The notes under the pieces are model-generated. The model made no database searches. It was given only the letters and a program-made list of their open reading frames with translations, and had not been told where the DNA came from. From an uncultured Rhodospirillales bacterium (GTDB taxonomy: Bacteria > Pseudomonadota > Alphaproteobacteria > Acetobacterales > Acetobacteraceae), in NCBI GenBank assembly GCA_903823665.1, contig CAIJTR010000187.1, positions 1 through 35,156 of the forward strand: DNA of 35,156 bases, given 5' to 3'. Below, one piece after another: positions 1 through 7,342 of the stretch. Made by a program: the position numbers and the translations under genes. The stretch's first letter is position 1. Each line of letters begins with the position of its first letter.

Positions 1-33
1 GACACTCTTTCCCTACACGACGCTTTCCGATCT
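1..33 (+). other. Illumina Read 1/P5 adapter remnant (not genomic)
   Basis: The first 33 bases are one G followed by the TruSeq Read 1 primer sequence ending in CCGATCT, with one base missing in the CGCTCTTCC part. The leading G fits the last base of the i5 index that can be read at the other end of the contig (AGGCGAAG). This is library adapter left in the assembly. Genomic sequence starts at 34. Confidence 0.97.
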
Positions 34-476
34 ACGCCGGTGTTTGTCGGGCCGAGATAGGGCGTACTGGGGCTGGCTGCATTGTAATAGGGCAGAACGA
101 CCGGACTTGCGTCAGCCTCGATGAAGCTCGCCTCCAGAAGATAGTTCACCGCCTGACCGCTCGTTGTCGGGGCGGTGAGATTGAAGATCAGTGGGTCGAG
201 ATTGACACCCATTTTTAAGAGGGCTTCAGTGGTGTCAGCCGCCAACGAACCGTAGGCGTTCTGATCCACTGTCGTGAACTGGGTGATACTGCCCGGGCCG
301 CACGTCACGGCCATGCTGGCGGGTGTGGTGGGGTTGACCGCGAGGCCATCGACCACGGTGGCCGAACCGAGCGTTGCTTGCGCAAGTGCTCCGATTGCCA
401 GCATGGTGTTGCGGTTGGTGTTGAGCAGGTCGGTATCCAGCGGGATACTGCCTGGATAGACAATGATCCGATCCAT
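34..476 (-). CDS. Phage tail fibre/tail collar-type protein, N-terminal part
   Basis: An open frame starts at ATG 476 (MDRIIVYPGSIPLDTDLL) and runs off the genomic sequence at 34, giving about 147 codons with no stop. It is the last visible gene of the leftward structural operon and lies 34 bases after the gpI-like gene. The tail-fibre gene is expected there in contractile-tailed phages. The N-terminus, with alternating short hydrophobic stretches and many Thr, Ala and Asn residues, fits the baseplate-attachment part of a tail fibre. No receptor-binding tip is visible because the C-terminus is lost. The cut is caused by adapter sequence, so this is not evidence of a broken gene. The family call rests mainly on position. 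Confidence 0.7.
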
Positions 477-510
477 ATCTGTGGCCCTTTCCTGTTAGGC
501 TTGCGGGAGT

Positions 511-1167
511 TCAGTTCAAGATCCGCGTCCAGGCGATAGTGGAAACGGGCATCACGTGGGCGATGGCATTTGTGATGTCGGCGTCGACGATTTCGCCGGT
601 GAGCATGGATAGGCTTGCGTATTGGAGGGCACCGCCGCCGTAGGAGCCGGTCGGTTGTCCGTAACCGGCGACATAGGCGATGCCGCTGCCGGACGGGCGA
701 TAGGCGGTGACGAAACATTGGAACGGGAGCAGCAGGCTGCCCCATCCGCCTGCAACGCCATAGCCCAGCGGGCCATTGTAGCAGCCGGTGTCGGTGGGTC
801 TGGCTGGCTCGAAAATCGTGGGGGCTCGACCGGTGAGATCGCCCAGTGCTGAGGCGATTGCGGATCGCGTGTTGCGCTCGCGCAGAAGTTCCCGGGAAAT
901 GCGGGTGCGGAATGCCGCGTCTGGCTCAGCGGTACGGCGGGGGAGTGCTGTGCCTAAGAAATCATCGCTGATCAGATCGAGGAACTGGTCGGTTGCGGTC
1001 CCAAGCCGCGTCTGGCGCTTGGTGTATGCCAGGGCCTGATAGAGCCATACCCAGGTGCTGGCCAGGCCGGTCAGCAGACCGTCAAGCAGCGGGGTATTGT
1101 CTGCGAACCAGCGTCGAGGAAGGGCCGCCTTTAAGCGGCGGAGCATGTCGTTCGTGTCACTGGTCAT
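511..1167 (-). CDS. Phage tail protein I-like baseplate protein
   Basis: This 218-residue protein lies directly after the gpJ-like gene, whose stop is one base before this ATG, so translation is probably coupled. In P2- and Mu-type phages the gene after J encodes gpI (Mu gp48/YmfQ type), a baseplate wedge protein that links J to the fibres. The first half is helical and charged (MLRRLKAALPRRWF, then ISRELLRERNTRSAIASAL). The second half is Gly-, Tyr- and Ser-rich with a run around GYGQPTGSYGGGAL. The role is inferred from order and size. No catalytic motif is expected or seen. Confidence 0.65.
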   Translation of the reverse strand: MTSDTNDMLRRLKAALPRRWFADNTPLLDGLLTGLASTWVWLYQALAYTKRQTRLGTATDQFLDLISDDFLGTALPRRTAEPDAAFRTRISRELLRERNTRSAIASALGDLTGRAPTIFEPARPTDTGCYNGPLGYGVAGGWGSLLLPFQCFVTAYRPSGSGIAYVAGYGQPTGSYGGGALQYASLSMLTGEIVDADITNAIAHVMPVSTIAWTRILN

Positions 1168-1168
1168 G

Positions 1169-2293
1169 TCAGGCGACCTGCAAACTGCCGGCCTTCACAA
1201 GACCTGCGGGACCAGGGGTGACATCAGTTGTGCCCAGATTGAGCAAGACGTTGGTGACGTTGATGACGTTAGGATCAGCGGCATAGGCAAGTTGAGTGAG
1301 CCGCGACCATGGCAGGCTTGCACCGATGGGCAGCGCGTTGATGGAGGACTGCAGGCTGGCGACTACGTTTGCGGCAATCGCGATGTGGGCAGAACTTGCC
1401 GGTGTTGTGATCGACAATGAGACGTTGGCCAATGTCACCATGGGCGACTGGACCGAGTATGTCGATCCGATCGGCCTAACCGCTTCGATGGCTTCTGCGA
1501 CCTGTGTGAGGAGAGTGGCAGATGGGCTTCCGGTGCCATCGTCAACCGTGACGATGAAACAGCCCATTGCAGGGGTGCCGCCTGACACGACGTTCTCTTG
1601 CAAGGTGTAGGTGAGGCCTTGACGGACAGATAGGATTGCGTGGTCTATCGCTTGGGACGTGCCGCGGGCGCGGCTTGCGAGGTAGCCGGAAAAGCGGGTT
1701 CGGAGCGGTGCGTCGGCTTCGGCATCGAGGCCGCCCACAAAAGCATTTTGGTTGGTAACCGTATCAATTCCGGAAACAGCCGACGCGATCAGGCTGATTG
1801 TGCCGGGCTGGACGTTGCCGAGACTGCCAGATGCTGTCGCGACGGCGCTGACCGTCAAACTCGCGACGCCTGCACCCAGCGTGTAGCCGTTGAGGGATTG
1901 GCTCCACGCCGGGTTGTTAGGGTCGGCGATGACTGAGAAGCTTAGCAATCCGTTGGCTGTTCTGACCAACGTCGCAGCGGGAATCACGGCCTGCAGCGTG
2001 GGTGTGAACCGGCTGAACGTGACTAGGCCGGTGGCAGGGACTGCGGGCAGGCGTGCGAGTGCGAAATCTGCACACCAAGTGTCGAGATCGGTGCCATTAC
2101 TGGTGGCTGCCCGTGTGGTCGCGAGAACCTGGACGATGAGCCATTGCATCCACAGAGCAAGGGAAGCGTTGGCCTCCAGGATTGCGCGCAATGTGCTGCC
2201 GACAGTGAGGTCGATCAGTTGTGCGGCGGATCCCTGCACGGCGGCGGCGGCATTGCTTACGAGGGTGGAGAAGTTCTGAAGCTGGAGCTGCAT
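1169..2293 (-). CDS. Baseplate assembly protein J
   Basis: The protein has 374 residues if translation starts at ATG 2293 (MQLQLQNFSTLVSNAAAAVQG). A longer frame reaches 2530 but overlaps the gp25-like gene. The chosen start leaves only 2 bases after the gp25 stop at 2296. The sequence shows typical Baseplate_J features: an N-terminal helix with LTVGSTLRAILEANASLALWMQWLI, a hydrophobic beta-rich middle, and GLDAEADAPLRTRFSGYLASRARGT, which matches the conserved segment of the family. J forms the baseplate wedge between the gp25 sheath initiator and protein I. It sits in the canonical W-J-I order. Confidence 0.92.
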   Translation of the reverse strand: MQLQLQNFSTLVSNAAAAVQGSAAQLIDLTVGSTLRAILEANASLALWMQWLIVQVLATTRAATSNGTDLDTWCADFALARLPAVPATGLVTFSRFTPTLQAVIPAATLVRTANGLLSFSVIADPNNPAWSQSLNGYTLGAGVASLTVSAVATASGSLGNVQPGTISLIASAVSGIDTVTNQNAFVGGLDAEADAPLRTRFSGYLASRARGTSQAIDHAILSVRQGLTYTLQENVVSGGTPAMGCFIVTVDDGTGSPSATLLTQVAEAIEAVRPIGSTYSVQSPMVTLANVSLSITTPASSAHIAIAANVVASLQSSINALPIGASLPWSRLTQLAYAADPNVINVTNVLLNLGTTDVTPGPAGLVKAGSLQVA

Positions 2294-2295
2294 GT

Positions 2296-2664
2296 TTAGG
2301 CTCCGACTACGAATGAGAGGGTTTGGGTGGTCCCGTTGGTAGCGTCGGCATATCGAATGTGGACGTAGACCCCGCCGGAGACGTCGGATTGAACGTCGAT
2401 CACCGGCTCTGGCGTTCGCGCCACCGTGGCCTCCTTGAAGATCTGGCTGCGGATAACGGCGGCAATTCCCACTGCGTTGGTGGGTTGGCCTACGAAGCTT
2501 GCCAATCCGGCACCATAGTTGAGATGCCAAAGATAGTCTGAGGGGTTGGTGAGCAGACGCTTCAAGGTGCGCTGGAGCGTGAGGGCTGGGCCGCTTGCAG
2601 TTGCGATGTCACCTGTTGGCGAAAGTGTAAGATCGGCACCGAACTGATGGGAGATATCGGGCAT
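2296..2664 (-). CDS. gpW/gp25-like baseplate sheath-initiator protein
   Basis: This 122-residue protein has the usual length and signature of the GPW_gp25 family: an N-terminal LSPTGDIATASGPALTLQRTLKRLLTNPSDYLWHL region, then GLASFVGQP and a C-terminal beta segment. In contractile tails this protein seeds sheath polymerisation on the baseplate. The name lysozyme-like is historical and no enzymatic activity should be inferred. It lies between the gpV-like and gpJ-like genes, as in P2. Confidence 0.92.
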   Translation of the reverse strand: MPDISHQFGADLTLSPTGDIATASGPALTLQRTLKRLLTNPSDYLWHLNYGAGLASFVGQPTNAVGIAAVIRSQIFKEATVARTPEPVIDVQSDVSGGVYVHIRYADATNGTTQTLSFVVGA

Positions 2665-2678
2665 TCTGTGCGGGACCC

Positions 2679-3230
2679 TTAATCTGGAGCAGATGTCGTG
2701 GAGGTGGTGCCGCTGCGGCTGTCGATATGGGTGTGAATATCGTAGTGTTGTCGCAACCGATCCAACGTGCCTTTGCAGTCGGCGAGATCCTGCTGGGATT
2801 GGATCGTGCCACTGACGAAGAGATTTCCTGTCAGGTGAACGTCACCCTGCATGTGGATTGTGCCATCCGTCAGGAGCTTGATGAACGCACCAGATTGATG
2901 AACGAGCCAGCACTCTCCGCTGGGTGCCTGCGGTGTGTGTGCGTTGTCTGACCATGCACGGCCGATGACGATGCCGTGCTCGGCATTGCCCTCCTGTCCC
3001 AGAACGACGACCTGATCACCGGGAGTTGGTGGGCATGAGATGCCCCAGCCGTTGCCGACCCAGGGAGAGAGCACTGGCAGCCAGCCGGTCAGCACGCCTT
3101 CTGGCTGAAGCTTGACGCGGACGGCGGGTCTCGTTGGGTCAACCGAAGTGACGGTTGCAAAGCGCGGCTGCGCGGTGGTGCGGTCAAGCGCTGCGGCTTG
3201 ACCTTTTAGGGCGTTTAAAAACTGTTCCAA
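2679..3230 (-). CDS. Baseplate assembly protein V (spike hub)
   Basis: The reading frame has no ATG at a sensible position. A TTG at 3230 is preceded by GGAGAATAGAG, a good ribosome-binding site, and lies two bases after the stop of the gpD-like gene, giving 183 residues. After an N-terminal helix comes an OB-fold-like region: ATVTSVDPTRPAVRVKL, then GWLPVLSPWVGNGWG and PTPGDQVVVLGQEG. This is the typical phage_base_V/gp5-OB pattern. It is followed by repeats ending in DGTIHMQGDVHLTGNLFVSGTI, a beta-helix spike, and a His-containing tail (HYDIHTHI) that could bind metal at the tip. It acts as the membrane-piercing central spike under the tail tube. Confidence 0.9.
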   Translation of the reverse strand: MEQFLNALKGQAAALDRTTAQPRFATVTSVDPTRPAVRVKLQPEGVLTGWLPVLSPWVGNGWGISCPPTPGDQVVVLGQEGNAEHGIVIGRAWSDNAHTPQAPSGECWLVHQSGAFIKLLTDGTIHMQGDVHLTGNLFVSGTIQSQQDLADCKGTLDRLRQHYDIHTHIDSRSGTTSTTSAPD

Positions 3231-3232
3231 CT

Positions 3233-4288
3233 CTATTCTCCGATCGAGTTGGCGAGCACGGAGCTGTTGCGTGCCCGGAGCGATTGGGTGAAGCCGCTTT
3301 GGACGTCCAGCCGGCGGGTGACTTCGTCGATCCAATAGAGTTGATCGAATGCCGTCTTTGTTCCCGCAAGCATGATCTGTTGGCGTGGCATCAGGGTCAG
3401 CTCACCGGGCATATCCGCCTCGATGACGCGCTCATGGCTTGTCAGTTCCGCGAGGCGGGACTGCGCGAGGCGGAGGGCTGCGTCGGGGGTGAGATTTGGA
3501 ACGACATAGACGAACGTTTGCGAAGGGCTGGCAGTGCCGCTCGACGTGACTGTTTGAACGAAGCTTTGCGCCAGGCGGCTGTTCCAACTGCGGACGGTGA
3601 CTGCGATGTTTCCAGCAAGCGTGAGGGATCGCTCCATCGAGAGTGACATTAGATTAGCGGGGCCGTTCAGCGTTGGCTGCTGGCTTAGGACGATGGTCTG
3701 AGGAGTGGAGATGACCGGTGGCTGGAAATAGAGGGTTGTGGAACTGACGAAGACATCGAAACCTTCGTGGCTGGCTAAGGTGATGAGCAGATCCCATTCG
3801 CTGACCGTGCGGCTAAAGCTGTCGAGCGTGGTGCGGTCGTGTTCAAGTTGCCAGTAGGCACCGACAGGCGTGGTGGTTGCGGTGACCTTTGCGCTTAGTC
3901 CACGCCGTGCCGCTAGGATGGCGGCGATTTGGCTGGACGTTTGATTGGCGAAGGTCTCCTGCGTGCGGGCCTGGATGAAGCGGGAGGTGAAATCCCGCCC
4001 TTCAAGCGTGACGCGGAGTGCCCTGGGATCAATGCGGAGTTGGTCGATGTCGCCATGGATTACGCTGGCGTAGCCGACACCGTCGAGACTCAATTGAATT
4101 TCAATTTGTGCTTGGTCGATCGCGGACCATGTGTTGGCACCGGTAGTGTTTGTTTGCATATCGAGACGGAAGCGGTCTGCGGCGTAGTGGTTGTTGGAGG
4201 TGATTTCTGCGCGAAGCGCACCGGCTGTTTCGACACCGTTCACCAGCACCCGCATACGCGGTTGGCGGAGATCAGGCGGTTGCAGCAA
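3233..4288 (-). CDS. Late control D-like tail hub protein
   Basis: The best start is TTG 4288, seven codons before DLRQPRMRV, because GGAGG precedes it. An internal ATG at 4255 has no ribosome-binding site. From the TTG the protein has 351 residues and overlaps the LysM gene by 17 bases. The segment VTLEGRDFTSRFIQARTQETFANQTSSQIAAIL is typical of the phage_GPD/gp27 hub family, as is the late YWIDEVTRRLD stretch. The protein forms the hub ring joining tube and spike. It lies in the order X-D-V found in P2-like tails. Confidence 0.88.
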   Translation of the reverse strand: MLQPPDLRQPRMRVLVNGVETAGALRAEITSNNHYAADRFRLDMQTNTTGANTWSAIDQAQIEIQLSLDGVGYASVIHGDIDQLRIDPRALRVTLEGRDFTSRFIQARTQETFANQTSSQIAAILAARRGLSAKVTATTTPVGAYWQLEHDRTTLDSFSRTVSEWDLLITLASHEGFDVFVSSTTLYFQPPVISTPQTIVLSQQPTLNGPANLMSLSMERSLTLAGNIAVTVRSWNSRLAQSFVQTVTSSGTASPSQTFVYVVPNLTPDAALRLAQSRLAELTSHERVIEADMPGELTLMPRQQIMLAGTKTAFDQLYWIDEVTRRLDVQSGFTQSLRARNSSVLANSIGE

Positions 4289-4460
4289 TGCCGCCTCCCG
4301 CGTTTGCGTCTGGGTCTGGAATGACCAGAGTGGCGATGCCGGTGATGAAGGCATCGGACAGGTTATTGGCCTGTGCGATGCGTATCCATTGCGTTGCGTC
4401 GCCGAGGTGGATGGCCGCCAGTTGGAAGAGATTGCCACCTGCGACAGTCAGTGTTTGCAT
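4272..4460 (-). CDS. LysM-domain tail protein (gpX-like)
   Basis: This is a small 62-residue protein almost entirely made of one LysM motif: LTVAGGNLFQLAAIHLGDATQWIRIAQANNL, then TLVIP. In P2 (gpX) and in many contractile injection systems a LysM protein lies between the tape-measure region and the hub protein, where it binds baseplate partners or peptidoglycan. The start codon is ATG 4460. It overlaps the next gene (gpD-like), so the two are likely translated together. Confidence 0.87.
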   Translation of the reverse strand: MQTLTVAGGNLFQLAAIHLGDATQWIRIAQANNLSDAFITGIATLVIPDPDANAGGGIAATA

Positions 4461-4471
4461 CGCCAGGTTCC

Positions 4472-5050
4472 TTAGATGAGTGCCGAGTTGCGGGCGGCGC
4501 GGGCGAGATAGCCGGCGGCGGCGGATTGCTGAGCGGCGGCGGCGGCAAGTGCCGGGGCAGTTGCAATGTTGGTTGGAGACAGCAGTTGAGCATCCAAATT
4601 CGCTGGAACCGCCGATGGTGCGATGGCGGTAGCGCTGGCTCGGTCTTGAAGGACGCTAGTTGCGGCAGCGATGGGGAGTTGGATCTGCGCCGCCGATTCA
4701 TCCTGCAGGACGCAGCATGAGATCTGATAGGGTATCCAGTTGGATCGCACCTGTTGAGCTTCGAATTTGGCAATGACAACTGAGTAGAAGAAGCTTCCCC
4801 AGGTGAGAGGCCAGAGGTTGCCACTAGATCGCATCAGATCGAGCCCACGGGCGCGGGTGGCTGCGTCAGGGCCGGTGAAGATACCGGCCCAGGTGATATC
4901 GTTGTCGTCCCGCCCCATGGCGTCGATGACACGAGAGCCGCCGGGCATGCGATGTATTGCAAGACGTTGTGCGCCGCCCCAGGCGATTGTGCTGGGCAAT
5001 TCGAAGCCTTGGAACAGCACCGGACCGAGCAGCAATTCCAGACTGGCCAT
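4472..5050 (-). CDS. gpU-like tail protein
   Basis: This 192-residue protein starts at ATG 5050, preceded by GGAGAT and overlapping the end of the upstream gene, whose TGA is at 5055-5053. The N-terminal 120 residues have a compact folded character, with DDNDITWAGIFTGPDAATRARGLDLMRSSG and LTWGSFFYSVVIAKFEA. This resembles tail proteins found next to gpX in myophages. The C-terminal 60 residues are Ala-rich and probably flexible. The name is based on order (tape measure, U, X, D) and general resemblance. Confidence 0.6.
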   Translation of the reverse strand: MASLELLLGPVLFQGFELPSTIAWGGAQRLAIHRMPGGSRVIDAMGRDDNDITWAGIFTGPDAATRARGLDLMRSSGNLWPLTWGSFFYSVVIAKFEAQQVRSNWIPYQISCCVLQDESAAQIQLPIAAATSVLQDRASATAIAPSAVPANLDAQLLSPTNIATAPALAAAAAQQSAAAGYLARAARNSALI

Positions 5051-5052
5051 AT

Positions 5053-6021
5053 TCAATCTCCGCTTTGTTGCGCGCCGGGCCAGCTGATGCCGAGGCGTGG
5101 ATCGAAGGAGGTTCCACCGGCCGGGGGACGGCTGGCTTGGCGCGCTAGGTTGGAGGCGACCCAGTGACCGAGGCGTGTTCCGTCGAGATAGACGTCTCCA
5201 GTGGTCGGAGTTGCCGAGGCCGTTTGGGTTTGAGGCGCGATTGGATGTTGCGCGGAAGCGGCCTGTGGTTGGCCCGACAACGGCTGGACGCGCGTTTCAA
5301 GCTGTTGTGGTGCTGCGGACTGCCGGGTTGCGGGGGTCGCGTCTGACCGTGCTGCATTGGCGAACGGCGGTGGAGCTGGCGATTGCGCGGCGGCTTCGGA
5401 CACGGTGGTAGGAGCTACGGAGGTTGCGGCTGGGGGACTTGGCGCAGCGCTGGAGTGACGTTCCGGTGGCTCGCGTGGCGTGACAGGCGCTTTGGGCGGT
5501 GGTGATCGGTCTGGTTTGTCGATGGGCCTAGGGGACGCTGCAAGCGCTGGCTGAGTTGAGGGCGGAGGTGTGGGCGGTGCCAGCACAATCGGCACCTGTG
5601 TGACCGGAGATGCAGGTGAGATGTCAGCGTCAACGCTCAACGGCTGCGGAGTCCGGCTTGCCGTCAGTGCCGTGGACTGCGCCGAGGGCCCAGGGGCGTT
5701 CGGAATGACCGGGCTTAGTTGTGTGGCAGGCGCGAGGCCCGGTCTATTGTCATCCGGTTGTTGGACTGCCGGTGCTGGCTGAGTGGTTGGTCCGACCTCT
5801 GCATTCACAGGCGGTGGTGCCGGAAGCGCTGGCAGGCGTGCGGGGGGAATGAAACCCGCGGCTGTTGTTTGGGCGGCGAGCGCCTGGAGTTGCCGCAGGT
5901 TGCTGGCGCTGTCGGCAATGGCACCGTCAAGCGCCTTCAGCTCATCGCGAATGGCCGCCACACCTGCACTGACGCCGTTATCCAGGGCGAGGCGGATGCC
6001 GATTAAGTAGGCGTCCTCCAT
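5053..6021 (-). CDS. Putative short tail tape-measure protein, Pro/Ala-rich
   Basis: This 322-residue protein occupies the tape-measure position, two genes after the frameshifted chaperone and just before the gpU-, X- and D-like genes. It has a short N-terminal helical segment (DELKALDGAIADSASNLRQL, residues about 26-45). About 200 residues follow that are very rich in Pro, Ala, Gln and Ser and probably disordered. It ends in a conserved-looking C-terminal block with DVYLDGTRLGHWVASNLA and RPPAGGTSFDPRLG. No transmembrane helices, long coiled coil or lytic domain are visible, and it is far shorter than usual tape measures (often 600 or more residues). It starts at ATG 6021, sharing an ATGA overlap with the gp10-like gene. 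The tape-measure role is inferred from position only. It could instead be an adaptor. Confidence 0.5.
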   Translation of the reverse strand: MEDAYLIGIRLALDNGVSAGVAAIRDELKALDGAIADSASNLRQLQALAAQTTAAGFIPPARLPALPAPPPVNAEVGPTTQPAPAVQQPDDNRPGLAPATQLSPVIPNAPGPSAQSTALTASRTPQPLSVDADISPASPVTQVPIVLAPPTPPPSTQPALAASPRPIDKPDRSPPPKAPVTPREPPERHSSAAPSPPAATSVAPTTVSEAAAQSPAPPPFANAARSDATPATRQSAAPQQLETRVQPLSGQPQAASAQHPIAPQTQTASATPTTGDVYLDGTRLGHWVASNLARQASRPPAGGTSFDPRLGISWPGAQQSGD

Positions 6022-6380
6022 CAGCGGGCTCCCAATGCGGTGGCGACGGCCAATCCGATGGCGTGCGCGATGCCCTCACCGGATTTTGCTGCGATGGGCG
6101 CGAAGGTTGGGCGGGGCGTGATGGTGGCGGTGCCATGCTCCTGATAGACGGCGACGTCTGACGTGCTTGCGACGACTGCATCCGGCCCTTGCGACCGGGC
6201 TTCGACGCTGTCTCTCAGCGTGCCGGTTCTAAGCCACGGATAATCATGTGGGCCACCAGGCGGAACGGAGAGTGCCTGACGGATTTGGTCTGCAAGGCCG
6301 TTCGCGGCGACACTCAGTGCCGTTTCGCCGACGGTTTTAAAATCCTGGTCGAGCTGGCTGATGGCGGTTGATAATTTCAC
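6021..6380 (-). CDS. HK97 gp10-like phage protein
   Basis: This 119-residue protein starts at GTG 6380. The GTG overlaps the TGA of the frameshift extension upstream (GTGA). The late motif YQEHGTATITPRPTFAPIA matches the HK97-gp10-like family signature, as does DYPWLRTGTLRDSVEA. These proteins act in head closure or tail completion. Here the gene lies between the tail chaperone and the putative tape measure, which is later in the order than usual for this family, where it normally sits with the head-tail connectors. Confidence 0.8.
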   Translation of the reverse strand: MKLSTAISQLDQDFKTVGETALSVAANGLADQIRQALSVPPGGPHDYPWLRTGTLRDSVEARSQGPDAVVASTSDVAVYQEHGTATITPRPTFAPIAAKSGEGIAHAIGLAVATALGAR

Positions 6381-6550
6381 GGCCGTTCCTTCCAGGTGAG
6401 CGTCTCAAAGTCGAAGGTGCCGCCATCAAGCTGGCCAAGGGCTACGACCCAGGCAAGGCGGTCTTCCGGTGGTAGGGAGAAGGCGACGTCGAACGGCACC
6501 CCGTTCCGGCACAGATAAAGGCTGTCGACCAGATCGGGGTGCCTACTCAG
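6377..6550 (-). CDS. Frameshift extension (T part) of the tail assembly chaperone
   Basis: This 57-codon open frame has no ATG and no usable start in front. It begins inside the end of the chaperone gene in the -1 frame (LSRHPDLVDSLYLCRNG) and ends at TGA 6379-6377. It is well formed and coding-like (PFDVAFSLPPEDRLAWVVALG). It is best read as the part added when ribosomes slip at GGGAAAC (6556-6550), giving a fusion of about 171 residues. In phage lambda and many others the G and GT products together chaperone the tape measure. The placement between tube and tape measure matches that rule. Confidence 0.85.
   Translation of the reverse strand: MSRHPDLVDSLYLCRNGVPFDVAFSLPPEDRLAWVVALGQLDGGTFDFETLTWKERP
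6495..6543 (-). other. Predicted frameshift-stimulating RNA stem-loop
   Basis: In the leftward mRNA the sequence GGCACCCCG (6543-6535) pairs perfectly with CGGGGTGCC (6503-6495) around a 31-nt loop. The 9-bp stem begins 6 nt after the slippery heptamer, inside the 5-9 nt window usual for -1 frameshift stimulators. The loop has room for extra pairing or a pseudoknot, but no strong one is obvious by eye. Confidence 0.8.
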
Positions 6551-6891
6551 TTTCCCGCGTGGATGGCCTGATCGACGGGTGGAGCCTCTGGTGCAAGTGC
6601 CAGGGCGACGGCAGCAATTCCGGTATCACCGAGACGTGAGACGAGACTTTCGATCTGCGCCTCAGTGGTTGGGGTGGGAATTGGGATGTCGTCGATGGAG
6701 GTGACGCTACAGGCCAGCGTGGCCATGCCGAGCCAGAGGTGGTTTTGAGCTAGGATGGGACCGGCGGCTTTGAACAAACGCAGCTTGTCGAGTGCTGACA
6801 GGCGGCGAATGTTGATCCGGCGGCCTTCGCTGTCGGTCAGGCTCTGCATCGCGGCTATAGTTGCGAGGTGGCGGTGCGTTGGAGATTCCAT
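6547..6891 (-). CDS. Tail assembly chaperone (G-type product)
   Basis: This 114-residue protein is encoded immediately after the tail tube gene. This is the universal place for the tail assembly chaperone, which coats the tape measure during tail assembly and is absent from the mature particle. The sequence is helical with INIRRLSALDKLRLFKAAG and a Pro-rich segment (IPIPTPTTEAQIESLVSRLG). The zero-frame end is HAGN then TGA, and the last two codons are part of a slippery GGGAAAC. The function follows from the combination of location and frameshift cassette. Sequence similarity alone would not settle it. Confidence 0.85.
   Translation of the reverse strand: MESPTHRHLATIAAMQSLTDSEGRRINIRRLSALDKLRLFKAAGPILAQNHLWLGMATLACSVTSIDDIPIPTPTTEAQIESLVSRLGDTGIAAVALALAPEAPPVDQAIHAGN
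6550..6556 (-). promoter_or_regulatory. Programmed -1 frameshift slippery heptamer GGGAAAC
   Basis: The mRNA reads G GGA AAC TGA in the zero frame. This matches the X XXY YYZ rule (GGG, AAA, C), so both tRNAs can re-pair after a one-base backward slip. The zero-frame stop follows at once, and the -1 frame stays open for 57 codons. Phage lambda uses the near-identical GGGAAAG at the same gene position. Confidence 0.85.
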
Positions 6892-6901
6892 CGCGATGGC
6901 C

Positions 6902-7330
6902 TTAGACGCGGACGCGGGTGGCAGCGAAGAATTCCAGACGCTGCTTCACACTATGGTCACCGCGCCACTGCCCGGCCTGGGTGAGTTTAAAGACGACCGA
7001 GGTGAACTGATACGTACTAGTGCTGCCGTTCACTTCACTGACGTATTGATAGAGCGTGCCGGTTGGGACCGCACTGCCGCCGATGAAGGCGGCTTCGGTT
7101 TGGGCGATGAAATCATCGACTGAGGAGCTACCGCGTTCAATCTCGAAGTGTCCCTCCCAGCCTTTCGGCAGTTCGGCTGCGAGCTGGCTGCCGTCGATCC
7201 GGTCGACGCGGATGGGGGCGGTGAGCTGGCGGGCTTCGAAGCCAGTGACGTGGCTGAGATCGACGCGGCCGAATGGGCCCATCAGGACGAGTTGGCAGTC
7301 GCGACCTACGTTGAAGGCGGTGCTGGTCAT
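6902..7330 (-). CDS. Phage tail tube protein
   Basis: This 142-residue protein follows the sheath gene by 12 bases, the standard sheath-tube order of contractile tails. It shows the beta-rich pattern of tube proteins: an N-terminal NVGRDCQLVLMGPFGRVDLSHVTGF, then APIRVDRIDG and a C-terminal beta segment with VFKLTQAGQWRGDHSVKQRLEFFA. It polymerises into the inner tube through which DNA passes. The size agrees with P2- and Mu-type tube proteins. Confidence 0.85.
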   Translation of the reverse strand: MTSTAFNVGRDCQLVLMGPFGRVDLSHVTGFEARQLTAPIRVDRIDGSQLAAELPKGWEGHFEIERGSSSVDDFIAQTEAAFIGGSAVPTGTLYQYVSEVNGSTSTYQFTSVVFKLTQAGQWRGDHSVKQRLEFFAATRVRV

Positions 7331-7342
7331 GATTTGAGTTCC

